Notes: a model not told the origin generated them from the sequence alone. A stretch of DNA of 59,851 nucleotides from an uncultured Ruminococcus sp. (GCA_902797885.1 CADBUP010000012.1:1-59851); one strand, 5' to 3'; numbered from the stretch's first letter, positions 1 through 8,217 are shown. Program-made: numbers and translations.

Positions 1-71
1 AAATCTAATATAATCGGGTTTTCTTTAATTGGTTTAAACGCATTTCTTCTGTATGCTTCTTCGTAATTCAT
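1..71 (-). CDS. Barstar-like immunity protein, N-terminal fragment (runs off window)
   Basis: An open frame starts with ATG at 71-69 and continues to the window edge (23 codons: MNYEEAYRRNAFKPIKENP, then IILD). A strong GGAGGG ribosome binding site lies 5 bases upstream, directly after the stop codon of the barnase-type gene, so the two genes are translated as a pair. Barnase-family toxins are usually followed by a barstar inhibitor, and the visible residues would fit the start of a short barstar-family protein. The identification rests mainly on position and reading frame, because the diagnostic part of the protein is outside the window. Confidence 0.5.
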   Translation of the reverse strand, partial: MNYEEAYRRNAFKPIKENPIILD

Positions 72-81
72 TTAATCCCTC

Positions 82-591
82 CTATTCAATCTCGATAAAT
101 GTGGCATAATGATCATAAGTTACAAATATTAATCCATCATTTGAAAACAGTATTCTCTCGGTTCCTCTGTATCCAAATTCATAATTAATGTCTGCCTCGT
201 ACCAAATCCTGTTTGGGACGGCAGGTAAATGTCTGTTTTTGTTTTGATAGATTCCGCCAAAAATCATTTTCCCGGGACACGTTAAAAATAAATTTCCCAT
301 TTTGGGATTCCACCCTTCACTTGCAGCTTCCTCCGGGGTTATGTAATAATCAGGTAATTTTCCATAATTTTTTAAATACCAATCAGCGCCATTTGTTCCA
401 TCGTCGGTGGCTGTGCCGGCGAGAAGAGTTGTTAGTCTCTCTATTACACATCTGCAATTCAGGTGCAGCGGCGGGGCAGGGTATACCAAATCATTTATGC
501 TATATATTTTACCATTTTTTTTGCGGCAATTCAAGCATGTTTTTAAATCAATCATTGCTTTCCATGCTTTCCATTTTGAACTGTATTTCAT
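82..591 (-). CDS. Barnase-family ribonuclease toxin with phage-head-type zinc knuckle
   Basis: The 169-residue protein has two parts. Residues 15-50 carry Cys19-x2-Cys22 and His43-x2-Cys46-x-Cys48 in a PPLHxNCRC context, the pattern at the C-terminus of Mu gpF/SPP1 gp7-type phage head proteins. Residues 68-169 match the barnase/microbial guanyl-RNase fold: LPDYYIT, GWNPKMGNL, PGKMIFGG, ADINYEFGYR, ERILFSNDG and DHYATF. All four catalytic positions are visible: Glu132, Arg142, Arg146 and His161 (barnase E73, R83, R87, H102). There is no signal peptide, so it is not a normally secreted RNase. It probably acts inside cells or was once the toxic tail of a longer phage head protein. A GGGGGTGA ribosome binding site precedes ATG 591. 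The next gene starts 10 bases after its stop and is a probable inhibitor. Confidence 0.85.
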   Translation of the reverse strand: MKYSSKWKAWKAMIDLKTCLNCRKKNGKIYSINDLVYPAPPLHLNCRCVIERLTTLLAGTATDDGTNGADWYLKNYGKLPDYYITPEEAASEGWNPKMGNLFLTCPGKMIFGGIYQNKNRHLPAVPNRIWYEADINYEFGYRGTERILFSNDGLIFVTYDHYATFIEIE

Positions 592-653
592 TTTATCACC
601 CCCTTAACATTTGAATAGATTATCTTTTCTATCTATATTGTATATCAAACGGG

Positions 654-669
654 GTGACATTTAGTGTCG
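654..669 (-). promoter_or_regulatory. Operator-like motif upstream of barnase gene
   Basis: The minus-strand sequence CGACACTAAATGTCAC is partly palindromic (GACA-TTTAG-TGTC) and lies about 63 bases upstream of the barnase start. It matches 14 of 16 bases, in the same orientation relative to the downstream gene, with the spacer of the tail-fibre gene promoter at 43228-43243. This suggests a shared regulator; binding is inferred. Confidence 0.4.
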
Positions 670-824
670 GGTTTTTAGCTTGTGCAGTCATTATACACAA
701 AAACCGGCAAAATTGCAAATAGTATGTGAAAATCATTTGCAGGTGCTTTTTTTGATGGAAAAATGCCATTCCCGTGTGCGGCGTCACTTTATTTCGGCGA
801 GGAGTAAAAATATCGGAAAAAATA

Positions 825-853
825 TTGACAATCACGTTATTTGGATTTATACT
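825..853 (+). promoter_or_regulatory. Sigma-A promoter for manA
   Basis: TTGACA at 825-830, a 17-base spacer, and TATACT at 848-853. The match to the housekeeping consensus is almost perfect, and the manA start lies about 50 bases downstream. Confidence 0.8.
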
Positions 854-902
854 TATAAATAGTAAAAAACGGCAGAGCGCCTGATTATAAAGGAGACCAA
901 CT

Positions 903-1868
903 ATGAAGAATGAACCTGTTTTGTTAAAACCGGCGTTTAAGGATTATATATGGGGAGGAACGCGGCTTCGCACCGAGTACGGAAAGGACTGTGATTATGA
1001 CCGCATTGCCGAAAGCTGGGAACTATCGGCGCATAAGGATGGCCAGAGCATAGTTTCAAGCGGCGAGTATTCGGGGAAGACATTAACCGAGTATATAGAT
1101 GCCTGCGGCAGCGAGATTCTCGGCACGCGCGGCGCGGCGTTTGAGATGTTTCCCATTCTGATAAAGTTTATTGATGCAAAGGATAATCTTTCGATTCAGG
1201 TTCACCCAAGCGATGAGTATGCTCTTAAAAACGAGGGTGAGTATGGAAAAACCGAGGTTTGGTATGTTCTTTCGGCCGAGCCGGGTGCGGCGCTTTATTA
1301 TGGTTTTAACCGCGAAATAACGAAGGACGAATACCGCCGGAGGATTGCCGATAACACAATAACAGAGGTTCTGAACCGTGTTGAAGCCAAGGCGGGGGAT
1401 GTGTTCTTTATTAAGCCCGGAACGGTTCACGCGATAGGAAGCGGACTTATGATTTGTGAGATTCAGCAGAATTCAAACACCACATATCGTGTATATGACT
1501 ATGACAGAAGAGGAGCGGACGGAAAGCCGCGTGAGTTACATATTGACAAGGCGGTTGACGTATCTGTGCTTACCCCGTCGGATCGGGCGGACAGCAGCGG
1601 TAAGCCTCAGCAGATGGACGGATATACCTTGAGGCTTATAGCAAAGTGCAAGTATTTTACCACAGAGAGAATCGAGGTTTCGGATAAAGCGGTATTGGAA
1701 GTCGATCGTGAAAGCTTCCGTTCAGTAATTGTGACGGACGGCTGTGCAAAAATTAAAATGAACGAAGCTGAGCTTGATGTTAAAAAGGGCGATAGTGTGT
1801 TTGTTCCTGCGCAGAGCGGAAGTATTGAAATCGACGGAAACTGTGGAATATTACTTTCGTATGTATAA
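903..1868 (+). CDS. manA: Mannose-6-phosphate isomerase, class I
   Basis: Interconverts mannose 6-phosphate and fructose 6-phosphate in the cytoplasm, linking mannose use and GDP-mannose supply to glycolysis. The 321-residue length fits the short Gram-positive type I enzymes. The N-terminal motif KPAFKDYIWGG is typical. The zinc ligands of the cupin core are visible: Gln99 and His101 (SIQVHPSD), Glu118 (GKTEVWYV) and His176 (GTVHAIG), followed by the family motif QQNSNTTYRVYDYDR. Start ATG 903 has AAGGAG at the expected distance. It lies downstream of a strong sigma-A promoter and 32 bases before the FAD oxidoreductase gene, probably co-transcribed. Confidence 0.93.
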   Translation: MKNEPVLLKPAFKDYIWGGTRLRTEYGKDCDYDRIAESWELSAHKDGQSIVSSGEYSGKTLTEYIDACGSEILGTRGAAFEMFPILIKFIDAKDNLSIQVHPSDEYALKNEGEYGKTEVWYVLSAEPGAALYYGFNREITKDEYRRRIADNTITEVLNRVEAKAGDVFFIKPGTVHAIGSGLMICEIQQNSNTTYRVYDYDRRGADGKPRELHIDKAVDVSVLTPSDRADSSGKPQQMDGYTLRLIAKCKYFTTERIEVSDKAVLEVDRESFRSVIVTDGCAKIKMNEAELDVKKGDSVFVPAQSGSIEIDGNCGILLSYV

Positions 1869-1900
1869 TAGCGGAACAAAAATAGATCAGGAGAAGGTAA

Positions 1901-3082
1901 ATGAATAATTTTGTTATGGAGCCGGAGAGACGGCTTGAAATCAAAGAAAAGTATGATGCGGTTGTTGTCGGCGGAGGTATTGCGGGGATTTCCGCCGCCA
2001 TCGCGGCGGCGAGGGGCGGAGCAAAAACGCTTTTAATCGAAAGGGAGTTTTCGCTCGGCGGACTTGCGACGCTCGGATTGGTTACTATTTACCTGCCGCT
2101 TTGCGACGGCAAGGGAAGGCAGGTCAGCTTTGGCATAGCGGAAGAGCTTTTCAGGCTTTCGATTAAATACGGAGCGGAGGCGAATTATCCCGAGATCTGG
2201 CTCTCGGACCATACGGTCGAGGAGCGTGCGAAAGGACAGCGGTTTGAAGTAAGGTATGACGCAAATGTTTTTGCTATTTTGTGTGAGCAAAGGTTAAAGG
2301 AAGAGGGCGTAGATATTTTATACGGAACCTCGGTTTGTTCCTGTGATGTTAAGAATGGCAGGATAAACGCTCTTATTGTTGAAAATAAATCGGGAAGGTA
2401 TGCGATTGAAGCGGGCGCGGTTGTTGACGCGACCGGGGATGCGGATATATGTGCTTTTTCGGGCGAGGAAACAGCTCTGTATGCGCCTAAGAATATTCTT
2501 GCCGCTTGGTATTATGCGGTTGAGGGCGGAACTAACAAGCTTCATATGCACGGCTTTGCCGAAGGCTCTAACGAGGATGTTAAGCTTCTTTCTCAAAGAC
2601 GGTTCGGCGGAATTGACGGAAATGAAATATCCGAGATGGTACAGATGGCACATAATGAAATCCTGACCGAGTTTTTAAAGAAAGGCGGAGTCAGCGAGGA
2701 ACACTCGCTTTCGTCAATCGCCGGGATTCCTCAGCTGAGAATGACAAGGCGGCTTGCCGGCTCCTGTGAGATGACGACCGAAAAAGAGGGTGAGAGCATC
2801 GGAACAAGCGTGGGTGTAATTTCAAACTGGAAGAAGCGCGGGCCTGTTTATGAGGTTCCGTTTGAGTGCTTGTACGGAAAAAAGGTAAAAAATTTGATTA
2901 CCGCTGGGCGCTGCATATCGGTATCGGACGAGATGTGGGATATTTCGAGGGTGATTCCGTGTTGTGCGGTTACCGGCGAGGCCGCAGGAACAGCGGCGGC
3001 GATGACCGACGATTTTTCGGCTTTGGAGGTTAAGTCACTTCAAAGCAGACTGTCGGCCGCCGGAGTTAAGCTTCATATATAA
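1901..3082 (+). CDS. FAD-dependent oxidoreductase (PF12831-like)
   Basis: A 393-residue flavoprotein. A Rossmann dinucleotide-binding motif is at residues 20-45 (VVVGGGIAGISAAIAAARGG, then an acidic LLIER end), followed by a GGLATLG segment that contacts FAD in this family. A second FAD-contacting region near residue 175 reads VVDATGDADICAFSG, and the C-terminal LITAGRCISVSDEMWDISR is typical of the FAD-dependent_oxidored family often found in carbohydrate gene clusters. No signal peptide or iron-sulphur motif is seen. The substrate cannot be told from sequence. GGAGAAGG supports ATG 1901. It sits between manA and the ComEC-like gene on the same strand, with gaps of 32 and 12 bases. Confidence 0.8.
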   Translation: MNNFVMEPERRLEIKEKYDAVVVGGGIAGISAAIAAARGGAKTLLIEREFSLGGLATLGLVTIYLPLCDGKGRQVSFGIAEELFRLSIKYGAEANYPEIWLSDHTVEERAKGQRFEVRYDANVFAILCEQRLKEEGVDILYGTSVCSCDVKNGRINALIVENKSGRYAIEAGAVVDATGDADICAFSGEETALYAPKNILAAWYYAVEGGTNKLHMHGFAEGSNEDVKLLSQRRFGGIDGNEISEMVQMAHNEILTEFLKKGGVSEEHSLSSIAGIPQLRMTRRLAGSCEMTTEKEGESIGTSVGVISNWKKRGPVYEVPFECLYGKKVKNLITAGRCISVSDEMWDISRVIPCCAVTGEAAGTAAAMTDDFSALEVKSLQSRLSAAGVKLHI

Positions 3083-3094
3083 AGGATGAGGGAT

Positions 3095-3949
3095 ATGAGT
3101 ACGCATGAGCGCACAGCGTTGATTGCGTTATGGATAATTGCGGCGATACTTGCCTGCTGTGCCGTGTATATTGGCTTGGTTGACTGCGGATATGATGAGG
3201 TTTCGTTTATTGATGTTGGTGAAGCGGATTCGGCGTTTATCAAGACGCGGCATCATAAGGCGGTGCTTATAGACGGAGGAAACACCGGCTCGGGTGAGTA
3301 TACCCTCACCAATTATCTGCGTTCAAGTTTTACCTCGAGGCTTGACGCAGTGTTCGTTTCGCATATGCATGATGACCATATGAACGGTGTGATTGAGCTT
3401 ATTAATGGCGGTTATCCAATATCACGCATATATGTTTCAAGGTCCTCGGGTGCGTGTGATGAATTGTCAAAACCCGCGGAGGAGCATAAGATTCCCATTT
3501 CCGAAATTCAAAAGGGCGATGTTATAGATATTGACAATACTAAGTTTACAATTTTGTCTGACGGATATTCGGCGGCGGATGATGACCAAAATGACCGGTC
3601 CTTGATTATCAGAATGGATTGCGGGAAAAATTCGTTTTTGTTCACGGGAGATGCAACCTCGAATGAAGAAAGCGAAATCTTAAATGATGATGTTGACGTT
3701 GACTTTTTAAAGGTCGGACATCACGGCTCAAAGACCTCATCTTCTCCGAAGTTTATTGAAAAGGTAAGTCCTAAGCTTGCTATAATCAGCGTGGGATTGA
3801 ATAACTCATACCACCATCCTTCGCCGCAAACACTTAAGACGTTTGAAAAACAGAGAGTTCCCATTCTCAGGACGGACTATGATGGAACTGTCACGGTGAT
3901 AATGACTGAGAATGATATACGAAATATTTGTACAAGTGAGCATAACTGA
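3095..3949 (+). CDS. ComEC/Rec2-like metallo-beta-lactamase-fold hydrolase, membrane-anchored
   Basis: About 284 residues. An N-terminal hydrophobic segment (roughly residues 8-27, LIALWIIAAILACCAVYIGL) would anchor or export it. The rest is a metallo-beta-lactamase fold as in the C-terminal domain of ComEC: DVGEADSAFI, VSHMHDDHMNGV (metal ligands), LFTGDA and KVGHHGS. The large competence membrane domain of full ComEC is absent. Start 3095 is preferred over an in-frame ATG at 3086 because AAAGGATGAGGG lies just upstream of 3095 but overlaps 3086. In Bacillus comEC precedes holA; here holA follows, so this may be a reduced descendant of that arrangement. Substrate is unknown (phosphodiester hydrolysis is likely for the fold). 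Confidence 0.75.
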   Translation: MSTHERTALIALWIIAAILACCAVYIGLVDCGYDEVSFIDVGEADSAFIKTRHHKAVLIDGGNTGSGEYTLTNYLRSSFTSRLDAVFVSHMHDDHMNGVIELINGGYPISRIYVSRSSGACDELSKPAEEHKIPISEIQKGDVIDIDNTKFTILSDGYSAADDDQNDRSLIIRMDCGKNSFLFTGDATSNEESEILNDDVDVDFLKVGHHGSKTSSSPKFIEKVSPKLAIISVGLNNSYHHPSPQTLKTFEKQRVPILRTDYDGTVTVIMTENDIRNICTSEHN

Positions 3950-4001
3950 GACGGGTAATGCGTGATTCGAGAGAAAAGCATTGCCGGGAAGGGATAAATT
4001 T

Positions 4002-5015
4002 ATGACCTATGACGAACTGACAACAAAAATAAAGGGCGGAAAGCTCGACGGGATATTTTTCTTCTATGGCGAGGAAAGGTATCTGCTTGAAAAAAGTATT
4101 GCGCTTATTAAAAAAAAGGTAATTACTCCGGGGACGGAGGTGTTTAACTTCTTTAAGTTCGAGGGAAAGAAGGTCGCTATAGATGAGATTTCCGCTGCTG
4201 TTGACAGGTTCCCTCAGATGTCGCTGATGAAGCTGATAATTGTTAAAAACAGCGGAATGTTAAACAATGCCGTACTCAAGGAATTCAAAATTATAAAAAA
4301 TATGGCTGTTCCGCCGGACACCTGTCTGATATTTGTTGAGGACAGCTTTGATAAAAAGAAACTGAAAAATCTTTCGTTTATTGAAAGCAGCGGAGGGGTT
4401 GTTTCGTTTAACTATATGCCGTTTAACAAGCTTGAAATCTGGATAGAGAAGCGATTTAAGGCGGAGGAAAAGGAAATTTTAGAAAGGGATACGCGGTATA
4501 TCCTTCAGCTTTGCGGTCAGTCGCTTGAAAAGCTGACGCGCGAATGTGAAAAGCTTAGCCTGTATACCGGAGAAAGGCGAAAAGTCACCCGTCGGGATAT
4601 AGACGCGGTGATTGAAAAAACGGTAGAATTCACCACATATAATATGGTTGATAATGTCGTGGCCGGACAGGTGGGAAAGGCGTTTGAACAGCTTAAGTAC
4701 CTGCGCGACACAGATGAAAAACCGTTTTATATATTGAATTTGGTTATGTCGCGCCTGTCAGAGCTTCTGCTCTGCAAGCTGCTTAAAGAGGACGGACTTT
4801 CAACAGCGGAAATCGGGAGCTATTTCGATTTTCCGAGACCCGCATTTGTTGTAAACAAGACTATTGAAGAAAGCCGAAGCTTCAGCGAGAAATATTTAAA
4901 ATCTATGATAAACAGGGGTCTTTATTATGACCTCGAATGTAAACAGGGACGACTTTCGCCGTGGCCGGCGTTGGAACTATACCTTGCTGAACTTACCGAC
5001 AGAAAGCGCAGGTAA
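4002..5015 (+). CDS. holA: DNA polymerase III delta subunit
   Basis: Delta is the clamp-loader subunit that opens the beta sliding clamp during replication. The 337-residue protein shows the family start GKLDGIFFFYGEERYLLEKS, where the FYGEE..LLE motif corresponds to the degenerate nucleotide-fold region. It also has the central QLCGQSLEKLTRECEKL helices and the C-terminal LRDTDEKPFYILNLVMSRL collar region. ATG 4002 is chosen because GGAAGGG lies 6-12 bases upstream; a TTG at 3981 in the same frame has no such site. It converges with the WalJ-like gene, with the two stop codons one base apart. Confidence 0.88.
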   Translation: MTYDELTTKIKGGKLDGIFFFYGEERYLLEKSIALIKKKVITPGTEVFNFFKFEGKKVAIDEISAAVDRFPQMSLMKLIIVKNSGMLNNAVLKEFKIIKNMAVPPDTCLIFVEDSFDKKKLKNLSFIESSGGVVSFNYMPFNKLEIWIEKRFKAEEKEILERDTRYILQLCGQSLEKLTRECEKLSLYTGERRKVTRRDIDAVIEKTVEFTTYNMVDNVVAGQVGKAFEQLKYLRDTDEKPFYILNLVMSRLSELLLCKLLKEDGLSTAEIGSYFDFPRPAFVVNKTIEESRSFSEKYLKSMINRGLYYDLECKQGRLSPWPALELYLAELTDRKRR

Positions 5016-5016
5016 A

Positions 5017-5778
5017 TCACGACGCCGCAACCGTTATGCTGACATCCCTGCCGCATTTTATTCCCGCTTCGCCGAGGGCGCAGACAACCGTCTGTTCGGC
5101 GAGCTTCGGATAATTATTCTCTTCGCTCAGGTGGCCGAGAATTATCTGTTCGGTTCCCATTTTTACTAAGAATTCAGCCGCCAATCCCGCTTCGTCGTTG
5201 GAAAGATGACCCAGGGTACCTCTGATGCGGCGTTTTAGTGCGGGGGGATAGCTTCCTATTTCAAGCATATTTACATCGTGATTTGATTCTAAGAGAACTG
5301 TGCGGCTTCCCTTGATTGCCGCGAACAAATCTTTTTTAAGTTCTCCTATGTCGGTAGCAACCGACATTTTTTCGCCTTTGTGCATAAAGCTATAGCCAAC
5401 AGGCTCAGCCGCATCGTGGGGAATGGGGAAAGGTTTTACACCAATCTCGCCTATCTCAAATGCCGAGTCGGTATTGAAAATGTGTGCAAGCCCGTCGTCG
5501 ATTTTGCCGAGCTGACCGCGCATTGCGTCCCATGTTCCCTCATTTGCCCATACGGGAAGCTTATATCTTCGCATCATCACGCCGACTCCGGCAATGTGGT
5601 CGATATGCTCATGAGTGACAACTATCGCCGATAGTTCCTCGGGGGCAACGTCAATGCCGCGCAGGGCGGTTTCAATGCACTTTCCGCTTACGCCGCAGTC
5701 CACCAATATTTTTGTTTTATCTGCAAAAACTAAAGCCGCGTTACCGCGGCTTCCGCTTTTGAGTGGAATAAGCTTCAT
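5017..5778 (-). CDS. WalJ/YycJ-like metallo-beta-lactamase-fold hydrolase
   Basis: A 253-residue cytoplasmic protein of the YycJ/WalJ family. The N-terminus PLKSGSRGNAALV and the metal-binding motif VVTHEHIDHIAGV are characteristic, with DCGVSGK and LLESNHDVNML further on. WalJ proteins are linked to cell-wall and DNA-replication coordination in Bacillus and usually sit next to walRK; here no walRK is present and the neighbour upstream is murA, 30 bases away. The ribosome binding site before ATG 5778 is weak (AATGGACTG), which suggests coupling to murA translation or low expression. Confidence 0.8.
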   Translation of the reverse strand: MKLIPLKSGSRGNAALVFADKTKILVDCGVSGKCIETALRGIDVAPEELSAIVVTHEHIDHIAGVGVMMRRYKLPVWANEGTWDAMRGQLGKIDDGLAHIFNTDSAFEIGEIGVKPFPIPHDAAEPVGYSFMHKGEKMSVATDIGELKKDLFAAIKGSRTVLLESNHDVNMLEIGSYPPALKRRIRGTLGHLSNDEAGLAAEFLVKMGTEQIILGHLSEENNYPKLAEQTVVCALGEAGIKCGRDVSITVAAS

Positions 5779-5808
5779 AAAAATCAGTCCATTCTGCTCT
5801 TTTATACG

Positions 5809-7095
5809 TTATACTGCATTTGTGTGCAGCTCTTTTTCGATATTTCTTCGCGCTATCTGTGCGCCGATGCTTCTAAGCTTGGCTTCAAAGGCTTCATAAC
5901 CCCTGTCGATGTACTTTAGGTTATAAATCTCGGTTACTCCGTGTGCCATAAGCCCGGCGATAACCAAAGCCGCGCCGGCACGGAGGTCGGTGGCATGAAC
6001 AGGTGAGCCCGCAAGGTGGTCACAGCCTTCGACCGCGGCAACCCTGCCGTCAACGGAGATGTGCGCCCCCATCCGATTAAGTTCGTCTACATACTTAAAG
6101 CGATTATCCCATACATTTTCGGTTACAAGGCTTGTGCCGTCGGCAATAGTCAGAAGCGTAAGCATCTGTGGCTGAAGATCAGTCGGGAAGCCGGGATACG
6201 GCTGAGTCTTGATATTTGTTCTTTTAAGGCGTCTGCCGTCGGTATATACTCGGATAGCTTCATCATATTCTTCGATTCCGACGCCCATTTCTTCAAGCTT
6301 TGCGCTTAGCGATTCCATATGAGTAGGAATGATGTTTGTTATTGTAACATCGCCGTGCGTAGCAGCGGCAGCAATCATAAACGTCCCTGCCTCGATTTGG
6401 TCGGGAATAACGCTGAATTCACCGCCGTGAAGCTCGGGCACGCCCTTAATCTTTATAACATCGGTGCCTGCGCCCTTGATGTTTGCACCCATACAGTTTA
6501 AGAAGTTTGCAACATCGACGATGTGCGGCTCTTTTGCGGCACTTTCGATAACTGTGATGCCCTCGGCAAGCGTAGCGGCAAGCATTATGTTTATTGTTGC
6601 GCCGACGGATACAACGTCGAGATAAATATTGTCACCTATAAGGCTGTCAGCGCGGAGATCTACCATTCCGTGGTCAACCTCAACCTCGGTGCCTAAAATC
6701 TTAAAACCTTTTATATGCTGGTCTATCGGCCTGACACCAAAGTCACAGCCGCCGGGCATTCCTACCCTTGCGCGGTGAAAACGGCCGAGCAGAGCGCCCA
6801 TAAGATATGATGACGCCCTTATGCGGCGAACCGTTTCATAGTCCGCTTCATATTTATTAAGATTTGTACAGTCAACCTCGACCGTGCTTTTTTCGACAAA
6901 TGCCGCACTTCCGCCAAGGCCGTTTATTATGTCAAGGAGAACATCAATGTCGCTGACATGAGGAACATTTTCAATTCTGCACTTTCCTTTTACCATAATT
7001 GACGCGGCTAAAATTGCAACGGCAGAATTCTTTGCACCGCTGATTTCAACTTCTCCGCTGAGCCGCGCCCCTCCTAAAATAACGAGTTTTTCCAT
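5809..7095 (-). CDS. murA: UDP-N-acetylglucosamine 1-carboxyvinyltransferase
   Basis: Catalyses the first committed step of peptidoglycan synthesis, transferring enolpyruvate from PEP to UDP-GlcNAc in the cytoplasm; it is the fosfomycin target. The 428-residue protein begins MEKLVILGGARLSGEVEISG, has the conserved KNSA motif, and carries the catalytic loop GMPGGCDFGVRPIDQH with the reactive Cys117, so it should be fosfomycin-sensitive in principle. Start 7095 is preferred over an in-frame upstream ATG at 7149 because GGTGGGAG lies 8 bases before 7095 and the family begins there. A promoter matching sigma-A is at 7211-7239. Confidence 0.93.
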   Translation of the reverse strand: MEKLVILGGARLSGEVEISGAKNSAVAILAASIMVKGKCRIENVPHVSDIDVLLDIINGLGGSAAFVEKSTVEVDCTNLNKYEADYETVRRIRASSYLMGALLGRFHRARVGMPGGCDFGVRPIDQHIKGFKILGTEVEVDHGMVDLRADSLIGDNIYLDVVSVGATINIMLAATLAEGITVIESAAKEPHIVDVANFLNCMGANIKGAGTDVIKIKGVPELHGGEFSVIPDQIEAGTFMIAAAATHGDVTITNIIPTHMESLSAKLEEMGVGIEEYDEAIRVYTDGRRLKRTNIKTQPYPGFPTDLQPQMLTLLTIADGTSLVTENVWDNRFKYVDELNRMGAHISVDGRVAAVEGCDHLAGSPVHATDLRAGAALVIAGLMAHGVTEIYNLKYIDRGYEAFEAKLRSIGAQIARRNIEKELHTNAV

Positions 7096-7482
7096 ATTAG
7101 ATACTCCCACCAATCGGATTTTATCTAAGGAATAAGAGTATGTCCGCAAAGCCGCGGTCTCTCCTACGCCTAACCATATATATCAGCTATATATTGTGTC
7201 AAACATTATTATTATATCAATATTTTGTTACAAATGCAATACATTTTTAAAAATTTATACATTATTTTAATTTTATACATTAAAACACCGCGATATTCGT
7301 TCTTCCGCTTTAAAAGACAGATAAAAGAAAGAATCGCGTTTTATGTCATATCTTAGTTTACTATTATAGCATAAGGATATTACAGACGCGTTACACAAGT
7401 ATTACATATTTCCAAAACATTTTGGCTTGTTTTGCATAATATATATCGAGAGCGGATTTTTCGGACAATAGGAAGTGAAAAA
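7096..7482. other. Divergent intergenic region, murA / amidase
   Basis: A 387-base AT-rich region. It holds the murA promoter (7211-7239), an imperfect direct repeat of AATTTATACATTA-like sequence at about 7250-7284, and a long AT-rich stretch before the amidase gene. No convincing promoter consensus was found on the plus strand. No coding frame with a ribosome binding site is seen. Confidence 0.5.
7211..7239 (-). promoter_or_regulatory. Sigma-A promoter for murA
   Basis: On the minus strand TTGCAT (7239-7234), a 17-base spacer, and TATAAT (7216-7211). The murA start is about 115 bases downstream. Confidence 0.65.
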
Positions 7483-8043
7483 ATGGCAGTAAAAATATTT
7501 GTAGACGCCGGTCACGGCGGAACAGATCCCGGAGCGGTAGGCAACGGGGTAATAGAACAGTATGTAAATTTAAGCGTTGCGACTCAGCTGGCCGCATTGC
7601 TTGAGGCAGGCGGATACGAGGTTAAGCAATACAGAACAACCACAACCGAGAATGTTCTTCCCGGGAAGAGCGCTGACCTTACTAATCGTGCAAGAATGGC
7701 AAACGAATGGGGCGCCGATTATTTTGTGAGTATTCATACAAACAGCTCGCCGAATCCTGCGGCGAACGGCTTTGAAGCATATATCTACAGACTCGGAAAC
7801 AAGGCTCAGCCTCTTGCCGAATCTATAGTTAAATCGTTTGTCAGCCGTCTGGGTTCTAAGGATAACGGTGTACATGCGGCAAACTTCGCGGTTCTTCGCC
7901 AGACGCGTATGCCCGCAGTGCTTCTTGAACTCGGGTACCTCAGTAACCCGACAGAGGCGCTCAACCTTAACAGTCCGGCGTGGCAAACAGCGGCGGCCGA
8001 AGCAATATACGCAGGCATATATAATTATGTTAAGCCATATTAA
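7483..8043 (+). CDS. N-acetylmuramoyl-L-alanine amidase, Amidase_3 family
   Basis: Cleaves the bond between N-acetylmuramic acid and the peptide stem of peptidoglycan using zinc. The 186-residue protein is a bare catalytic domain: His11 (DAGHGG), Glu25, His85 (SIHTNSS) and catalytic Glu149 (LLELGYLSNPTEA) are all in place. There is no signal peptide, SH3, SPOR or LysM domain, so export is not explained. It could act during spore or prophage lysis, or be exported non-classically. ATG 7483 is preferred over ATG 7432 because GGAAGTGA lies just upstream and the fold starts at residue 4. Confidence 0.88.
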   Translation: MAVKIFVDAGHGGTDPGAVGNGVIEQYVNLSVATQLAALLEAGGYEVKQYRTTTTENVLPGKSADLTNRARMANEWGADYFVSIHTNSSPNPAANGFEAYIYRLGNKAQPLAESIVKSFVSRLGSKDNGVHAANFAVLRQTRMPAVLLELGYLSNPTEALNLNSPAWQTAAAEAIYAGIYNYVKPY

Positions 8044-8076
8044 TAAAGAGTTGACGGTGTAAAAAACGTACCGACC

Positions 8077-8204
8077 GCAGTCTGCTTCGCTCAGACTGCT
8101 ATGTGCAAAGCTTACCCTTCAGCGTACCCGAATACGTTTTCGGGTAATCCAAAAGTGCGCTCATGGCGCACTTTTGGTTCGGTTTGCACATTCTGTGCGT
8201 TTTT
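8077..8204 (+). repeat. Nested inverted-repeat element (possible structured RNA)
   Basis: Four perfect hairpin arms lie in 128 bases. Hairpin A is 8077-8084 with 8092-8099 (GCAGTCTG / CAGACTGC). An outer pair is 8101-8109 with 8183-8191 (ATGTGCAAA / TTTGCACAT). Enclosed in it are hairpin B, 8125-8132 with 8139-8146 (TACCCGAA / TTCGGGTA), and hairpin C, 8151-8160 with 8166-8175 (AAAAGTGCGC / GCGCACTTTT). A competing 5-bp hairpin, 8186-8190 with 8194-8198, runs into a T7 tract. The overall form is a multi-branched RNA ending in a terminator. It is not recognised as a known riboswitch. Confidence 0.6.
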
Positions 8205-8217
8205 TTCTTGCTCCCAA

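Larger units (their letters stand above)
592..902. other. Divergent intergenic region, barnase / manA
   Basis: A 311-base gene-free region between the leftward toxin gene and rightward manA. It contains a palindromic motif at 654-669 (shared with the tail-fibre promoter at 43228-43243), a pair of 7-base inverted arms TGCAAAT (714-720) and ATTTGCA (735-741) followed by a T7 run (a weak terminator-like signal), and a near-perfect promoter for manA at 825-853. Short frames here have no ribosome binding sites and look non-coding. Confidence 0.6.

Noticed and set aside
8077-8204. CRISPR array or direct-repeat array
   Set aside because: The repeats are inverted pairs of different sequence, with no regular repeat-spacer pattern.
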